DNA of 64,000 nt from Marinobacter qingdaonensis (GCF_034555935.1 NZ_JAYDCJ010000001.1:248001-312000), one strand, 5' to 3'. Counted from the stretch's first letter, positions 48,012 through 57,167 are shown. The notes: generated from the sequence alone by a model not told the origin. A program made the numbers and translations.

Positions 48012-49637
48012 ATGAGCAGCCCCAAACCCAGCACCATCCGCGTCGGCAATCGCTACCGGGCCAAGCGCCTGAACGGCCCCTATGACGCCATTGTCATCGG
48101 CTCCGGCATCGGCGGCCTCACCACCGCCGCCTGCCTGAGCAAACTTGGCAAGAAAGTCGTGGTGTTCGAGCAGCACTACACCGCTGGCGGCTTCACCCAC
48201 AGCTACGATCGCAACGATTACGAATGGGACGTGGGCGTGCACTACATCGGCGACATGGGTGTGGACCACACCCTGGGCAAGCGCCTGTTCGACCACATCA
48301 CCGACGGCCAGCTGAAGTGGGCACCGCTGGCCGACCGCTACGACCGCATTTTCCTGGGCGACCGCCACGTCGACCTGGTGGCAGGGCCGGAGGCCTTCAA
48401 GGCCGAATTGAAACAGGCCTTCCCCGGTGAGGAGCAGGCCATAGACACCTACCTGAAATACCTGCGTCAGGTCGCCAAGGCCATGCCCGGGCTGGTGGTG
48501 GGCAAGGTGCTGCCGGACCTGGCCACCGGCCCGCTGCGAAAGATCGTTAACCGTGCCGCGCCCGATTTCCTCAACAAACCCACCCGAGAGGTCCTGGAAA
48601 GCCTGACCAGCAACCAGGAACTGATTGCGGTGCTGTGCGGCCAGTGGGGCGACAACGGCCTGCCGCCGGCCGAATCCAGTTTCATCATTCACGCCCTGAT
48701 CGCCCGGCACTATCTGTACGGCGGCTACTACCCCATCGGCGGTGCCTCCGAGATGGCCAAGACCATCATTCCCGTGGTGCAGCAAAGCGGCGGCGAGGTG
48801 TTCACCTACGCCGACGTGAAGGAAATCCTGATCGAGAAGGGCAAAGCCGTGGGCGTGCGCATGGCCGATGGCGAGGACGTGCGGGCGCCGCTGGTGATCA
48901 GCAACGCCGGGGTGTTCAACACCTTCGGCCCGCTGCTGCCCGACTCCGCGCCCGAGAAAGACTACTACCAGCAGAAACTGCAAACCGTGGAGCGCTCCAT
49001 GGCCAGCAACTGCCTGTACATCGGCCTGAAGGACACCGCCGAAAACCTGAAGCTGCCGAAGACCAACTACTGGATCTACCCCGGCCCAGACTACGAGAAG
49101 CACCTGGCGGACTTCATGGCGGCCCCGGAGGAAGCGGACATCCCGCTGACCTACATCTCGTTCCCCTCCGCCAAGGACCCGAGTTTCAAGGAGCGGTACC
49201 CCGGCCGCGCCACCATCGAAATCGTGGCCCCGGGCCCCTTCGAATGGTACGCGGACTGGGCAGACAAAACCTGGGGCAAACGCGGGGAAGACTACGAGGC
49301 GGAAAAGGAAGCCTACGCCCAGCGCCTGCTGGCCAAGCTGTACGAGAAGTTCCCGCACCTGGACGGCAAGGTGGACTACTACGAGCTCTCAACGCCCCTG
49401 TCCACGGATTACTTCTGCCGCTACAGCAAGGGCGAGATCTACGGCCTGAACCATACCCCAGACCGCTTCGAACAGGACTGGCTCAAGCCCAAGACCCGCA
49501 TCCCGGGCCTGTACCTGACCGGCCAGGATGTGATGACTTGCGGCGTGGTCGGCGCCATGATCGGCGGCCTGCTGACGACCATCGCCGTCAGCGGCCTGAA
49601 GGGGTTGCCCCTCGCCAAGAAGATGTTCGTAGGTTAG
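48012..49637 (+). CDS. NAD(P)/FAD oxidoreductase, phytoene desaturase/retinol saturase type
   Basis: 541 residues. Rossmann motif DAIVIGSGIGGLTTAACLSKLGKKVVVFEQ (26-55). C terminus FAD block TRIPGLYLTGQDVMTCGVVGAMIGGLLT. It follows the all-trans-retinol 13,14-reductase/CrtI superfamily. Carotenoid genes are not next to it, so a lipid or polyene substrate is possible but unproven. Follows the TetR gene in the same direction. Confidence 0.85.
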   Translation: MSSPKPSTIRVGNRYRAKRLNGPYDAIVIGSGIGGLTTAACLSKLGKKVVVFEQHYTAGGFTHSYDRNDYEWDVGVHYIGDMGVDHTLGKRLFDHITDGQLKWAPLADRYDRIFLGDRHVDLVAGPEAFKAELKQAFPGEEQAIDTYLKYLRQVAKAMPGLVVGKVLPDLATGPLRKIVNRAAPDFLNKPTREVLESLTSNQELIAVLCGQWGDNGLPPAESSFIIHALIARHYLYGGYYPIGGASEMAKTIIPVVQQSGGEVFTYADVKEILIEKGKAVGVRMADGEDVRAPLVISNAGVFNTFGPLLPDSAPEKDYYQQKLQTVERSMASNCLYIGLKDTAENLKLPKTNYWIYPGPDYEKHLADFMAAPEEADIPLTYISFPSAKDPSFKERYPGRATIEIVAPGPFEWYADWADKTWGKRGEDYEAEKEAYAQRLLAKLYEKFPHLDGKVDYYELSTPLSTDYFCRYSKGEIYGLNHTPDRFEQDWLKPKTRIPGLYLTGQDVMTCGVVGAMIGGLLTTIAVSGLKGLPLAKKMFVG

Positions 49638-49648
49638 GCACCGCAAAT

Positions 49649-49686
49649 GGGGATACCTGCCTACGGTTTACCATAGGCACATCCCC
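49649..49686 (+). terminator. Hairpin after the FAD oxidoreductase
   Basis: GGGGAT (49649-49654) / ATCCCC (49681-49686) enclose TGCCTA (49658-49663) / TAGGCA (49674-49679). Two stacked stems. No long T-run follows, so termination is possible but unproven. Confidence 0.5.
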
Positions 49687-49773
49687 TTAATCCTGGACCA
49701 ATCCCCTCGCTGGTCCGGCCCGTATTTTTCCGTGTCTGCACATCAGCAACTGACCTTGAACGAGAGGTGAACT

Positions 49774-50223
49774 ATGCAAACACGCTTCAAACAGGTACTG
49801 GCCGCGCTGACCCTGTCCGTCTTCTCCGGACTGGCCCTGTCCGCGGAGCACATCGTGGAGATGAAGAACGCGGGGGCTGACGGCGCCATGGTCTTCGAGC
49901 CGGGGTTCGTGAAAGCGGAGCCGGGTGACACCGTGAAGTTTGTGCTGGTCGATCAGGCCCACAACTCCACCAGCGTGGCGGTACCCGAGGGCGCGAGTGG
50001 CTGGCAAGGTGGTATCAACGAGGAAATCACCGTGACTCTGGATGAGGAAGGCGTATACGTCTACAAGTGCACCCCGCACGCGGCCCTGAACATGGCCGGG
50101 GTCATCCAGGTGGGTGAAGCCACCAACTACGACGCGGCCAAGGCCGCCGTGGAGGAACTGTCCGCCGCCGCGGCCACCAACAAGGACCGCCTCACCAAGT
50201 ACTTCGCCAACGTCCAGCAGTAA
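49774..50223 (+). CDS. Pseudoazurin (type-1 copper protein)
   Basis: 149 residues. Signal peptide (about 1-24, ending ALSA). Cupredoxin fold with type-1 copper ligands His63 (DQAHNS), Cys99, His102 and Met107 (YKCTPHAALNMAGVI). C-terminal helical tail as in pseudoazurins. It should carry electrons in the periplasm, typically to nitrite or nitrous oxide reductase or to cytochrome peroxidase. No denitrification gene lies in the window. AGAGGTGAACT precedes the start, and a good terminator follows. Confidence 0.92.
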   Translation: MQTRFKQVLAALTLSVFSGLALSAEHIVEMKNAGADGAMVFEPGFVKAEPGDTVKFVLVDQAHNSTSVAVPEGASGWQGGINEEITVTLDEEGVYVYKCTPHAALNMAGVIQVGEATNYDAAKAAVEELSAAAATNKDRLTKYFANVQQ

Positions 50224-50244
50224 GCCGGGCGAGAGCGAAACGAC

Positions 50245-50272
50245 AGCCGCACCCTCAGGGTGCGGCTTTTTT
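50245..50272 (+). terminator. Rho-independent terminator after pseudoazurin
   Basis: AGCCGCACCC (50245-50254), loop TCA, GGGTGCGGCT (50258-50267), then a run of six T. Perfect ten-base stem. Confidence 0.92.
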
Positions 50273-50335
50273 GTCGCCATCCAGAATTCCTGCTGGAGCA
50301 TTCTACGAGCCGCAGCAATCGGCTATGCTTCCAGC

Positions 50336-51064
50336 ATGCCCATCCAAGCCCCACTCCCCGACTTCTGTACCGATCCAGGCGAGACCTTCACCTGGCCGCA
50401 ACCCCTGACGGAATTGCCCCTGGTGGCAGTAAACTTCGATCCCGAGGCACTGCGGGATGAGGATTTCGCCCGCACCGGCATAGCCATGCCCGCCAACCTT
50501 CAGCGCGCGGTGGCCAAGCGCAAGGCGGAGTACCTGGCCGGCCGACTGTGTGCGCGCGAGGCGCTGCAGCAAGCCACCGGCGTCGGCGCCATACCCGGCA
50601 CCAGCGAAGACCGGGCGCCGCAATGGCCGGCCGGCAGCGTGGGTTCGATCACCCACAGCGACGGTCGCGCCGCGGCCATCGTCGGTCGGGCATCCCGTTA
50701 CGCCAGCGTGGGACTGGACATGGAATGGGTCATGGCGGACGAACGGGCGGTCAAACTTGCGGGGCAAATTCTCACAGACGGGGAACGGAAGCGCTTCGCG
50801 CGGGCGCTGAAGGAGCGGCCCGGTGAGTGCCTAACCCTGGCGTTCTCACTGAAGGAGAGCCTGTTCAAGGCGCTCTACCCGCTGACCCTCAAGCGGTTTT
50901 ATTTCGAACATGCGGAAGTGCTGGAATGGCAGGAGCCGGGCCTGGCCCGGCTGCGCCTGCTGACCGATCTGTCCGATCAGTGGCGCAACGGCCAGGAGCT
51001 GGACGCCCAGTTTCTACACCGGGACGGCCAGCTCATCAGCCTGATTGCAGTGGCCAGGTCCTAG
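50336..51064 (+). CDS. 4'-phosphopantetheinyl transferase (EntD/PcpS type)
   Basis: 242 residues from ATG 50336. The longer reading frame upstream overlaps the terminator and the pseudoazurin 3' end and is rejected. Motifs: KRKAEYLAGRLCAREAL, GSITHSDGRAAAIVG, VGLDMEWVM (Mg-binding Asp and Glu) and TLAFSLKESLFKALYP. It transfers phosphopantetheine from CoA to carrier proteins for fatty-acid, siderophore or peptide synthesis. No carrier-protein gene is adjacent. The stop overlaps the convergent livM gene. Confidence 0.9.
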   Translation: MPIQAPLPDFCTDPGETFTWPQPLTELPLVAVNFDPEALRDEDFARTGIAMPANLQRAVAKRKAEYLAGRLCAREALQQATGVGAIPGTSEDRAPQWPAGSVGSITHSDGRAAAIVGRASRYASVGLDMEWVMADERAVKLAGQILTDGERKRFARALKERPGECLTLAFSLKESLFKALYPLTLKRFYFEHAEVLEWQEPGLARLRLLTDLSDQWRNGQELDAQFLHRDGQLISLIAVARS

Positions 51065-52056
51065 GCCAGATTCTTCTTGATGAACTTCTGGATCTCGCCG
51101 ACGATCCCGCTGCGGAACGCCAGCACCACCAGAATGAAGATGCCACCCAGGATCGGGTCCACCCAGTCGCGCAGGGCGCCCTGGGACAGGTGGTACTCCA
51201 CGTTCACCACGAAGGTGGCGCCGACCACGGGCCCCAGCAGGGTACCCATGCCGCCGACCAGGGTCATCAGGATGACCTCACCCGACATGTGCCAGTGGGC
51301 GTCGTTCAGGGACGACAGCTGGAACACCACCGACTTCATGGAACCCGCCAGACCCGCCAGGGCGGCCGAGATCACAAACGCCAGCACCTTGTAGCGGTTG
51401 ACGTTGTAGCCCAGGGACACCGCCCGCGGCTCGTTCTGCTTGATGGACTTGAGCACCTGGCCGTAGGGGCTGCTGACGATGCGCTGAACCAGCAGGTAGC
51501 AACCCAGGAACACCGCCAACACGAAGTAGTACATGTTGAAGTTGTTCTCGAGGTTGATCAGGCCCAGCAGGTGACCCCGGGGGATACCGTGCATGCCATC
51601 CTCGCCGCCGGTGAATTCCGACTGCACGAAGAAAAAGAACACCAGCTGCGCCAGCGCCAAGGTCACCATGGCAAAGTAGATGCCCTGGCGGCGAATGGAC
51701 AGCAACGCGAAGGCCAGGCCGAGCACGGTGGCGACTGCGGTGCCCGCCAGGATGCCCATCTCGGTGGTCAGGCCGGAGAAGTTGGTGAGCAGGTAGCCGG
51801 TGGTGTAGCCACCGGTCGCCAGAAACGCGGCGTGGCCGAAGGACAGCAGCCCGGTGAACCCGAACAGCAGGTTGAACGCCACCGCGAACAGCGCGAAGCA
51901 CAGGATCTTCATCAGGAAGACCGGGTACATGACAAACGGCGCGGCCACCAGCAGAAGGACCAGGATGCCGTTAAGCATCATCTTCTTGCGGTCCTCGCTT
52001 TTCTGCTGTTCGAGGATGGCCTTGTGGATGTCGGCCGGATTGAATGACTGGCTCAT
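51061..52056 (-). CDS. livM: Branched-chain amino acid ABC transporter, permease LivM
   Basis: 331 residues, about eight membrane segments. GLLSFGHAAFLATGGYTTGYLL, the EAA-like LKSIKQNEPRAVSLGYNVNRYKVLAFVISAALAGLAG and LVGGMGTLLGPVVGATFV are LivM markers. Last gene of the leftward LIV operon, two bases after livH. Confidence 0.93.
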   Translation of the reverse strand: MSQSFNPADIHKAILEQQKSEDRKKMMLNGILVLLLVAAPFVMYPVFLMKILCFALFAVAFNLLFGFTGLLSFGHAAFLATGGYTTGYLLTNFSGLTTEMGILAGTAVATVLGLAFALLSIRRQGIYFAMVTLALAQLVFFFFVQSEFTGGEDGMHGIPRGHLLGLINLENNFNMYYFVLAVFLGCYLLVQRIVSSPYGQVLKSIKQNEPRAVSLGYNVNRYKVLAFVISAALAGLAGSMKSVVFQLSSLNDAHWHMSGEVILMTLVGGMGTLLGPVVGATFVVNVEYHLSQGALRDWVDPILGGIFILVVLAFRSGIVGEIQKFIKKNLA

Positions 52057-52058
52057 GG

Positions 52059-52946
52059 TTACGCCTCCTTACCAAACAGACCGGCGGGCCGGAACATCAG
52101 AACCACCACCATGACCAGGAAGATCACGGCCGAGGAGGCCGGCGGGTAAAAGGTCTTGGTGAGACCCTCGATCACCCCCATCAGGATGCCGGTGATGATG
52201 GCGCCACCGATGGACCCCATACCGCCGATCACCACCACCGCGAACACGGTGATCAGGATGTGCGAGCCCATGACCGGGGTGACCGAGTAGATCGGAGCCG
52301 CCAGCACACCGGCAAACGCTGCCAGGGCCACGCCGAAGCCGTAGGTCAGGCTGACCAGCAGCGGCACGTTGATCCCGAAGCCCTGCATCAGCTGGGCGTC
52401 CTCGGTACCGGCGCGCAGGTAGGCGCCGAGCTTGGTTTTCTCGATCATGAACCAGGTCCCGAGGCACACCACCAGCGCGATGCCAATGACCCAGGCCCGG
52501 TAGTAAGGTAGGAACATGAACCCGAGGTTGATTCCGCCCTTGAACAGATCCGGCATGGAGTAACGCAGGCCGGAGACACCGTAGATATTGGTCAGCACAC
52601 CCTGCATCAACAGGGCAATACCGAAGGTCAGCAACAGGCTGTAGATGTGGTCCTGGCCGGCGATGCGCCGAAGCAGGAAGTACTCGATCAGGACCCCGAC
52701 CACGCCGACCAACAGCGGCGCCATGAACAGGGCGACCCAGTAGTTGACGCCCAGGACGTCGAACATAATGACGGTGGCCATCGCACCGAGCATGTACATC
52801 GCCCCGTGGGCGAAGTTGATGATCTTGAGCAGACCGAAGATCACGGCCAGCCCGAGACTCAGCAGCGCGTAGAAGGCGCCGTTAATGACCCCGATCAGGA
52901 GCTGACCAGACAGCACTGCAAGGGGGACACCGAAAATCATGGACAT
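52059..52946 (-). CDS. livH: Branched-chain amino acid ABC transporter, permease LivH
   Basis: 295 residues, about seven membrane segments. GVINGAFYALLSLGLAVIFGLLKIINFAHGAMYMLGA, RRIAGQDHIYSLLLTFGIALL, and GMGSIGGAIITGILMGVIEGL are LivH markers. Partner of LivM in the inner-membrane pore. Confidence 0.93.
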   Translation of the reverse strand: MSMIFGVPLAVLSGQLLIGVINGAFYALLSLGLAVIFGLLKIINFAHGAMYMLGAMATVIMFDVLGVNYWVALFMAPLLVGVVGVLIEYFLLRRIAGQDHIYSLLLTFGIALLMQGVLTNIYGVSGLRYSMPDLFKGGINLGFMFLPYYRAWVIGIALVVCLGTWFMIEKTKLGAYLRAGTEDAQLMQGFGINVPLLVSLTYGFGVALAAFAGVLAAPIYSVTPVMGSHILITVFAVVVIGGMGSIGGAIITGILMGVIEGLTKTFYPPASSAVIFLVMVVVLMFRPAGLFGKEA

Positions 52947-53005
52947 GTTGCTAACTCCAAAGGCAGCGCAGACAGGGGAAAGCGGACCATCTGCGCAGTT
53001 TCCGG

Positions 53006-53035
53006 GGGCTTGCCAACCGCGCGGCCGACAAGCCC
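53006..53035 (-). terminator. Intercistronic hairpin between livJ and livH
   Basis: GGGCTTG / CAAGCCC (53029-53035 and 53006-53012 on the complementary reading) enclose a GC-rich loop. Sited between the highly needed binding-protein gene and its permease genes, where hairpins usually lower downstream expression. Confidence 0.6.
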
Positions 53036-53050
53036 TCTGGGGTTACGCTC

Positions 53051-54265
53051 TTACTTGCTGGTGACCAGCGGACACTTGCTCTCGGAGAGCGGACGGTAGG
53101 CTTCTTCAGCCGGAATGGTGCGCAGGATCTTGTACAGGTCCCACTCACCCTTCGATTCGGCTGGGGTCTTCACTTCCGCCAGGTACATGTCATGAACCAT
53201 GCGACCGTCTTCGCGAATCACGCCGTTCTTGGTGAACATGTCGTTGATGGGGGTATCCATCATCTGCTTGCGTACGGTCTGGGCATCGTCAGAACCAGTT
53301 GCTTCGACAGCCTTCAGGTACTGCATGGTGCTGGAGTACACACCGGCGTGAATCATCGATGGGCGAACACCGGTCACTTCCATGAAGCGATCCGACCAGG
53401 CACGGGTTTCGTCGTTCATGTCCCAATACCAGCCGGTGGTCAGCTGAATGCCCTGGGCCGCTTCCACACCGAGGGAGTGAACGTCGTTCAGGAACAGCAG
53501 CAGCGCGGCCAGGGTCTGGCCGGACTGGGTCAGGCCGAACTCACTGGCGGTGTTGATGGCGTTGGTGGTGTCGGCACCGGCGTTAGCCAGGGCGACCACA
53601 TCAGCCCCTGACGCCTGGGCCTGCAGGATGAAGGAGGAGAAGTCTGGCGTCGGGAACGGGTGGCGCAGGGTACCGATGATTTCACCACCGTTGGCTTCAA
53701 CCACTCGGGTTACGTCCCCTTCCAGGGCGTGACCGAACGCGTAGTCGGCGGTCAGGATGAACCAGGTCTTGCCACCCTCTTTCACCACGGCGCTGGCAGT
53801 ACCATTGGCCAGCGGATAGGTGTCGTACACGTAGTGGATGTGGTTCGGCGTGCAGTGTTCGTTGGTGATGCTGGAGGCGGCAGAACCGGAGACGATGCCC
53901 AGCTTGTCGTTTTCTTCGAGGATGTCACTCACGGCGATGGAGACCGAGGAAGCCACCAGGCCCGCGACCAGGTCAACGTTTTCGTTTTCCACCCAGCGGC
54001 GCACGGTGCTGGAGGCCACGTCCGCGCTGTTGCGGTCGTCGGCGCTCACCACCTCGATTTTCTTGCCATTCACTTCACCACCGAAGTCGGCGATGGCCAT
54101 TTCCATTGCTTTCAGGCCGTTCGGGCCTGCCAGGTCCCGGTAGGTCCCGGACATGTCCGCCAGATAACCGATCTTGACGGTGTCGTTGGAGATGGCAGCC
54201 TGGGCACCGGTGGCCATCATGGCTGATGCAACGGCTGAGGTCAGAAGCTTTTTCATCATTGTCAT
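53051..54265 (-). CDS. livJ: Branched-chain amino acid-binding protein
   Basis: 404 residues. Sec signal peptide (MTMMKKLLTSAVASAMMATGAQA). Type-1 binding fold: DTVKIGYLADMSGTYRDLAGPNGLKAMEMAIADFGGEVNGKKIEVVSADD, then VDLVAGLVASSVSIAVSDI. The WYWDMNDETRAWSDRFMEVTG segment is frequent in marine members of the family. GGAG precedes the start. Other substrates of the family (amides, short acids) are possible. The LiuR-type site upstream favours leucine-type ligands. Confidence 0.9.
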   Translation of the reverse strand: MTMMKKLLTSAVASAMMATGAQAAISNDTVKIGYLADMSGTYRDLAGPNGLKAMEMAIADFGGEVNGKKIEVVSADDRNSADVASSTVRRWVENENVDLVAGLVASSVSIAVSDILEENDKLGIVSGSAASSITNEHCTPNHIHYVYDTYPLANGTASAVVKEGGKTWFILTADYAFGHALEGDVTRVVEANGGEIIGTLRHPFPTPDFSSFILQAQASGADVVALANAGADTTNAINTASEFGLTQSGQTLAALLLFLNDVHSLGVEAAQGIQLTTGWYWDMNDETRAWSDRFMEVTGVRPSMIHAGVYSSTMQYLKAVEATGSDDAQTVRKQMMDTPINDMFTKNGVIREDGRMVHDMYLAEVKTPAESKGEWDLYKILRTIPAEEAYRPLSESKCPLVTSK

Positions 54266-54342
54266 TGTTGTATCTCCGCTACTGTGTTGCGTTGGTTCGG
54301 GTTTGTTGTTGCTTTTTTTCTTTCGTTCTCGCCTATCCGGGT

Positions 54343-55065
54343 TCAGACCCCCAAATAGCTGTCCAGCACCGACTGCTTAGCCGTCAGCTCATCGGCACCG
54401 ATTTCCTCCACAATCTTCCCGTGCTCGACCACGTAATGGCGGTCGGCCAGGGGCGCTGCGAAGTGAAAATTCTGTTCCACCAGCACGATGGTCAGGCCCT
54501 TCTCCTTCAACTTGACCAGCACCTCGCCGAGCTTCTCGACGATAACCGGGGCCAGGCCCTCGGTGATCTCATCGAGTAGCAGCATGTTGGCGCCGGTGCG
54601 CAGGATGCGCGCCATGGCCAGCATCTGCTGTTCGCCGCCGGAGAGCTTGGTGCCCTGGCTGAAGCGGCGCTCGTACAGGTTGGGGAACATGTTGTAGATT
54701 TCTTCCAGGCTCATGCCGCCACTGCGCACCACCGGTGGCAGGGTCAGGTTCTCCTGGACGCTGAGTGACGAAAAAATGCCCCGATGCTCGGGGCAATACC
54801 CGACACCCAACCTGGCAATATGATGGGGAGCGCAAGACATGGTCTCCTCCCCGTTGATCATGATGGAGCCGGTGCGGCGGCCCACCATGTTCATGATCGA
54901 CTTCAGGGTGGTGCTGCGGCCCGCGCCATTGCGGCCCAGCAGGGTCACCAGCTCGCCCCGGCGAACCACCAGGTCGATGCCGTGCAGGATGTGTGACTCA
55001 CCGTAAAAGGAATGCAGCCCGGACACCCGCAGCTGTTCGTATTCTTTGCTTTGGGCCTGACTCAT
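54343..55065 (-). CDS. livF: Branched-chain amino acid ABC transporter, ATPase LivF
   Basis: 240 residues. Walker A GRNGAGRST (Arg where Lys is usual neighbour: GAGRST instead of GAGKST), signature LSGGEQQMLAMARIL, Walker B MLLLDEITEGLAP, and LivF end HYVVEHGKIVEEIGADEL. The invariant Walker A Lys appears to be Arg here. Overlaps the livG stop by four bases. Confidence 0.9.
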   Translation of the reverse strand: MSQAQSKEYEQLRVSGLHSFYGESHILHGIDLVVRRGELVTLLGRNGAGRSTTLKSIMNMVGRRTGSIMINGEETMSCAPHHIARLGVGYCPEHRGIFSSLSVQENLTLPPVVRSGGMSLEEIYNMFPNLYERRFSQGTKLSGGEQQMLAMARILRTGANMLLLDEITEGLAPVIVEKLGEVLVKLKEKGLTIVLVEQNFHFAAPLADRHYVVEHGKIVEEIGADELTAKQSVLDSYLGV

Positions 55066-55865
55066 TGGGCCGCCTCCTCCTTATTGTTCGAGGACGGCGT
55101 ACCCCGCTCGCCACTGGCATCGGTGCCCATGTACACCTCGCGCACCCGCGGGTCGGCGGACACCGTCTCGTAATCGCCTTCGGTCAGCACCGCGCCCTGG
55201 GCGAGCACGGTAATGCGGTCACACAGTTTGCTGACCACGCTCAGGTTGTGCTCAACCATCAACACGGTGCGGCCCTTGGCGGCCTTGCGCACCAGTTCCA
55301 CCACCCGGTCGACGTCTTCAGCGCCCATGCCCTGGGTGGGTTCGTCCAGCAGCAGCAGCTCCGGCTCCATGGCCAGGGTGGTGGCCAGTTCCAGCGCGCG
55401 CTTGCGGCCGTAGGCCAGCTCCACCGTGGTGGTGTTGGCGTACTCGGCCAGACCGACCGCATCCAGAAGCTCCATGCAGCGCTCGTTCAGCCGGTTCAGG
55501 CTGGCGCCGGATTTCCAGAAGCTGTAGGAGGTGCCTTCGAAGCTTTGCAGCGCCACCCGGATGTTCTCCAGAGCGGTCATGTGCGGGAACACCGCGGAAA
55601 TCTGGAACGAGCGCACCACGCCTTTGCGGGCAATGGCCGCCGACTTCAGGGCGGTGATGTCTTCGCCGTTGAACAGGATTTGTCCGCGGGTGGGGATGAG
55701 AAACTTGGTGAGCAGGTTGAAAACGGTGGTCTTACCGGCGCCGTTAGGGCCGATCAGGGCGTGGATGTGGCCTTTCTGAATCTTCAGATTCACGTCGTCG
55801 ACTGCCACAAAGCCCTTGAACTCTTTGACAAGGTTGCGGGTCTCCAGGACGTACTGTTCACTCAT
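55062..55865 (-). CDS. livG: Branched-chain amino acid ABC transporter, ATPase LivG
   Basis: 267 residues. Walker A GPNGAGKTT, LivG block FQISAVFPHMTALENIRVALQ, ATPase signature AYGRKRALELATTLA, Walker B LLLLDEPTQGMGAED and VEHNLSVV. First gene of livG-F-J-H-M. A LiuR-type palindrome lies 54 bases before its start. The order with ATPases first is common in proteobacterial LIV-like operons for acid or amide ligands. Confidence 0.92.
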   Translation of the reverse strand: MSEQYVLETRNLVKEFKGFVAVDDVNLKIQKGHIHALIGPNGAGKTTVFNLLTKFLIPTRGQILFNGEDITALKSAAIARKGVVRSFQISAVFPHMTALENIRVALQSFEGTSYSFWKSGASLNRLNERCMELLDAVGLAEYANTTTVELAYGRKRALELATTLAMEPELLLLDEPTQGMGAEDVDRVVELVRKAAKGRTVLMVEHNLSVVSKLCDRITVLAQGAVLTEGDYETVSADPRVREVYMGTDASGERGTPSSNNKEEAAQ

Positions 55866-55918
55866 GAGCCAGTCTACCTTTGTTATTGTTGTACATTGAA
55901 ACTTACTGACAGATTAGA

Positions 55919-55940
55919 TTGACGTATACGTAAACGTCAA
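55919..55940 (-). promoter_or_regulatory. LiuR-type operator 2 and promoter of the LIV operon
   Basis: Reading leftward: TTGACGT-TT-ACGTATA (55940-55925), also nested in a perfect TTGACGT-N8-ACGTCAA repeat (55919-55940). TTGACG can act as -35, with TAATCT 18 bases later as -10, so the palindrome lies in the promoter spacer, as with MerR-type control. It overlaps the end of the upstream hydrolase gene. Confidence 0.78.
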
Positions 55941-56746
55941 CAGCTAATTTCGGTTTTTAGGGCCGCCTCTCTCAGCAAAAAGTCGCATACCAGGTCCAGC
56001 AACTCCTCGGGCTTCTCCAGGTGCGGCGAGTGGCCGGTATCCGGCATGAAGTGCGCGCGGGCAGACGGGCCAATGCCTGCGACGATGTCGGTCACCTGCT
56101 CCGGCACCCCGTATTCGTCGACCTCCCCTTGAATGATCATAGCCGGACATCGGATAGCTTCCAGCCAGTGGCGGAAATCCAGGGCCGCGTCAAAGCCCTC
56201 GTCCAGCCAGACCTCGTGCCAGGCCCGGAACAGCTCGTCGGTGCGCGGGCCGTGGTAGCGGTGCAGCTTGTCCCGCAGATCGGTGTCCCGGTAACGGCCG
56301 ATCATTTCCTGGATGCCATCGATGGTGAGGTGGTCGGCGTAGATGTGCGCGGCCATGGTCACCAGCCCGCGCACCCGCTCGCCGAGCGCACCGGCGGCGA
56401 TCAGGGCAATGGAGCCACCGTCGCTATGGCCGATCAGCACCACCTCGTCAATGCCCAGTTCATCGAGCAGGCGCGGTAACACCGTCGCGCCTTCCCGGTC
56501 CTGGTAGTCGTAGGGGCGCGGCAGCGGTTCGTCACTGGAGGCGCCATAACCCAGCCGGTTGTAGATCAGCGCATCCAGGCCGGTGGCCTTGGCCAGCCGT
56601 TCCGGGAATCGGCGCCAGAGCGCAATGCTGCCGAGGGATTCGTGCAGGAACACCAAGGTCGGGCCCCGGGCGTTCTGGTGCCGGATGCGGCGCACTTCCA
56701 CCGTCAGGTCATCGCCGATCGGCACCAGAGTGTCGCGAGTTTCCAT
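55937..56746 (-). CDS. Alpha/beta hydrolase
   Basis: 269 residues from ATG 56746 (METRDTL). The longer frame upstream overlaps the thioesterase and is rejected. Fold markers: FLHESLGSIALWRRFPERLA, nucleophile elbow IGHSDGGS with the Ser, ASP-bearing IIQGEVDEYG, and His in DTGHSPH. Substrate unknown. Third in the operon after the acyl-CoA synthetase and thioesterase, four bases after the thioesterase stop. Perhaps frees a carboxylate from an ester or thioester. Confidence 0.85.
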   Translation of the reverse strand: METRDTLVPIGDDLTVEVRRIRHQNARGPTLVFLHESLGSIALWRRFPERLAKATGLDALIYNRLGYGASSDEPLPRPYDYQDREGATVLPRLLDELGIDEVVLIGHSDGGSIALIAAGALGERVRGLVTMAAHIYADHLTIDGIQEMIGRYRDTDLRDKLHRYHGPRTDELFRAWHEVWLDEGFDAALDFRHWLEAIRCPAMIIQGEVDEYGVPEQVTDIVAGIGPSARAHFMPDTGHSPHLEKPEELLDLVCDFLLREAALKTEISC

Positions 56747-56750
56747 GGCG

Positions 56751-57167
56751 TTACCGTTGTGGCGGAACCGAATAGGTAATGGTGGAGTGGGCGACCGGTT
56801 CGTCCGCCCCTTCGGAGTAGACAAACACCTCGCCCACGCCCATGGTCCGCCCCACCTTGAGCATCGAGGCCCGGGCCCAGATGGCCTTGTGGGCAACGGG
56901 TTTGCGCAGGAAGTTGATGTTGAGGTTGGTGGTGACCGCCAGGGGCACCAGGCCAATGCGGCTCAGCAGCGCCGCGTACAGGGTGACGTCGGCCAGCCCC
57001 ATCATCGCCGGCCCGGAGACGGTGCCCCCGGGGCGAAGATGCTCGTCGCTCACCTCCAGCTTCATTTCCGCCCAGCCGTCTCCGAGCGCCTGCAGGGAGC
57101 CGAAGGCGGCCCCCTGCGGGAACTGCTCGTCGAGAAACGCCTGGAGTTCCTCGAAGGTGATCTTCAT
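56751..57167 (-). CDS. PaaI-type (hotdog) acyl-CoA thioesterase
   Basis: 138 residues. Hotdog fold with the conserved block RPGGTVSGPAMMGLADVTLYAAL (about 44-66), and TTNLNINFLRKPVAHKAIWARA. Hydrolyses acyl-CoA. The start overlaps the stop of the synthetase gene by four bases, so the two are translated together. A synthetase with a thioesterase may balance CoA esters or salvage a blocked ester. Confidence 0.88.
   Translation of the reverse strand: MKITFEELQAFLDEQFPQGAAFGSLQALGDGWAEMKLEVSDEHLRPGGTVSGPAMMGLADVTLYAALLSRIGLVPLAVTTNLNINFLRKPVAHKAIWARASMLKVGRTMGVGEVFVYSEGADEPVAHSTITYSVPPQR

Noticed and set aside
50114..50335. N-terminal extension of the phosphopantetheinyl transferase
   Set aside because: It overlaps pseudoazurin and runs through a strong terminator, and the composition is Pro/Thr/Ser-rich nonsense. 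ATG 50336 fits the family length.
56747..56956. N-terminal extension of the alpha/beta hydrolase
   Set aside because: It overlaps the thioesterase gene and has no fold. METRDTL at 56746 starts the domain.
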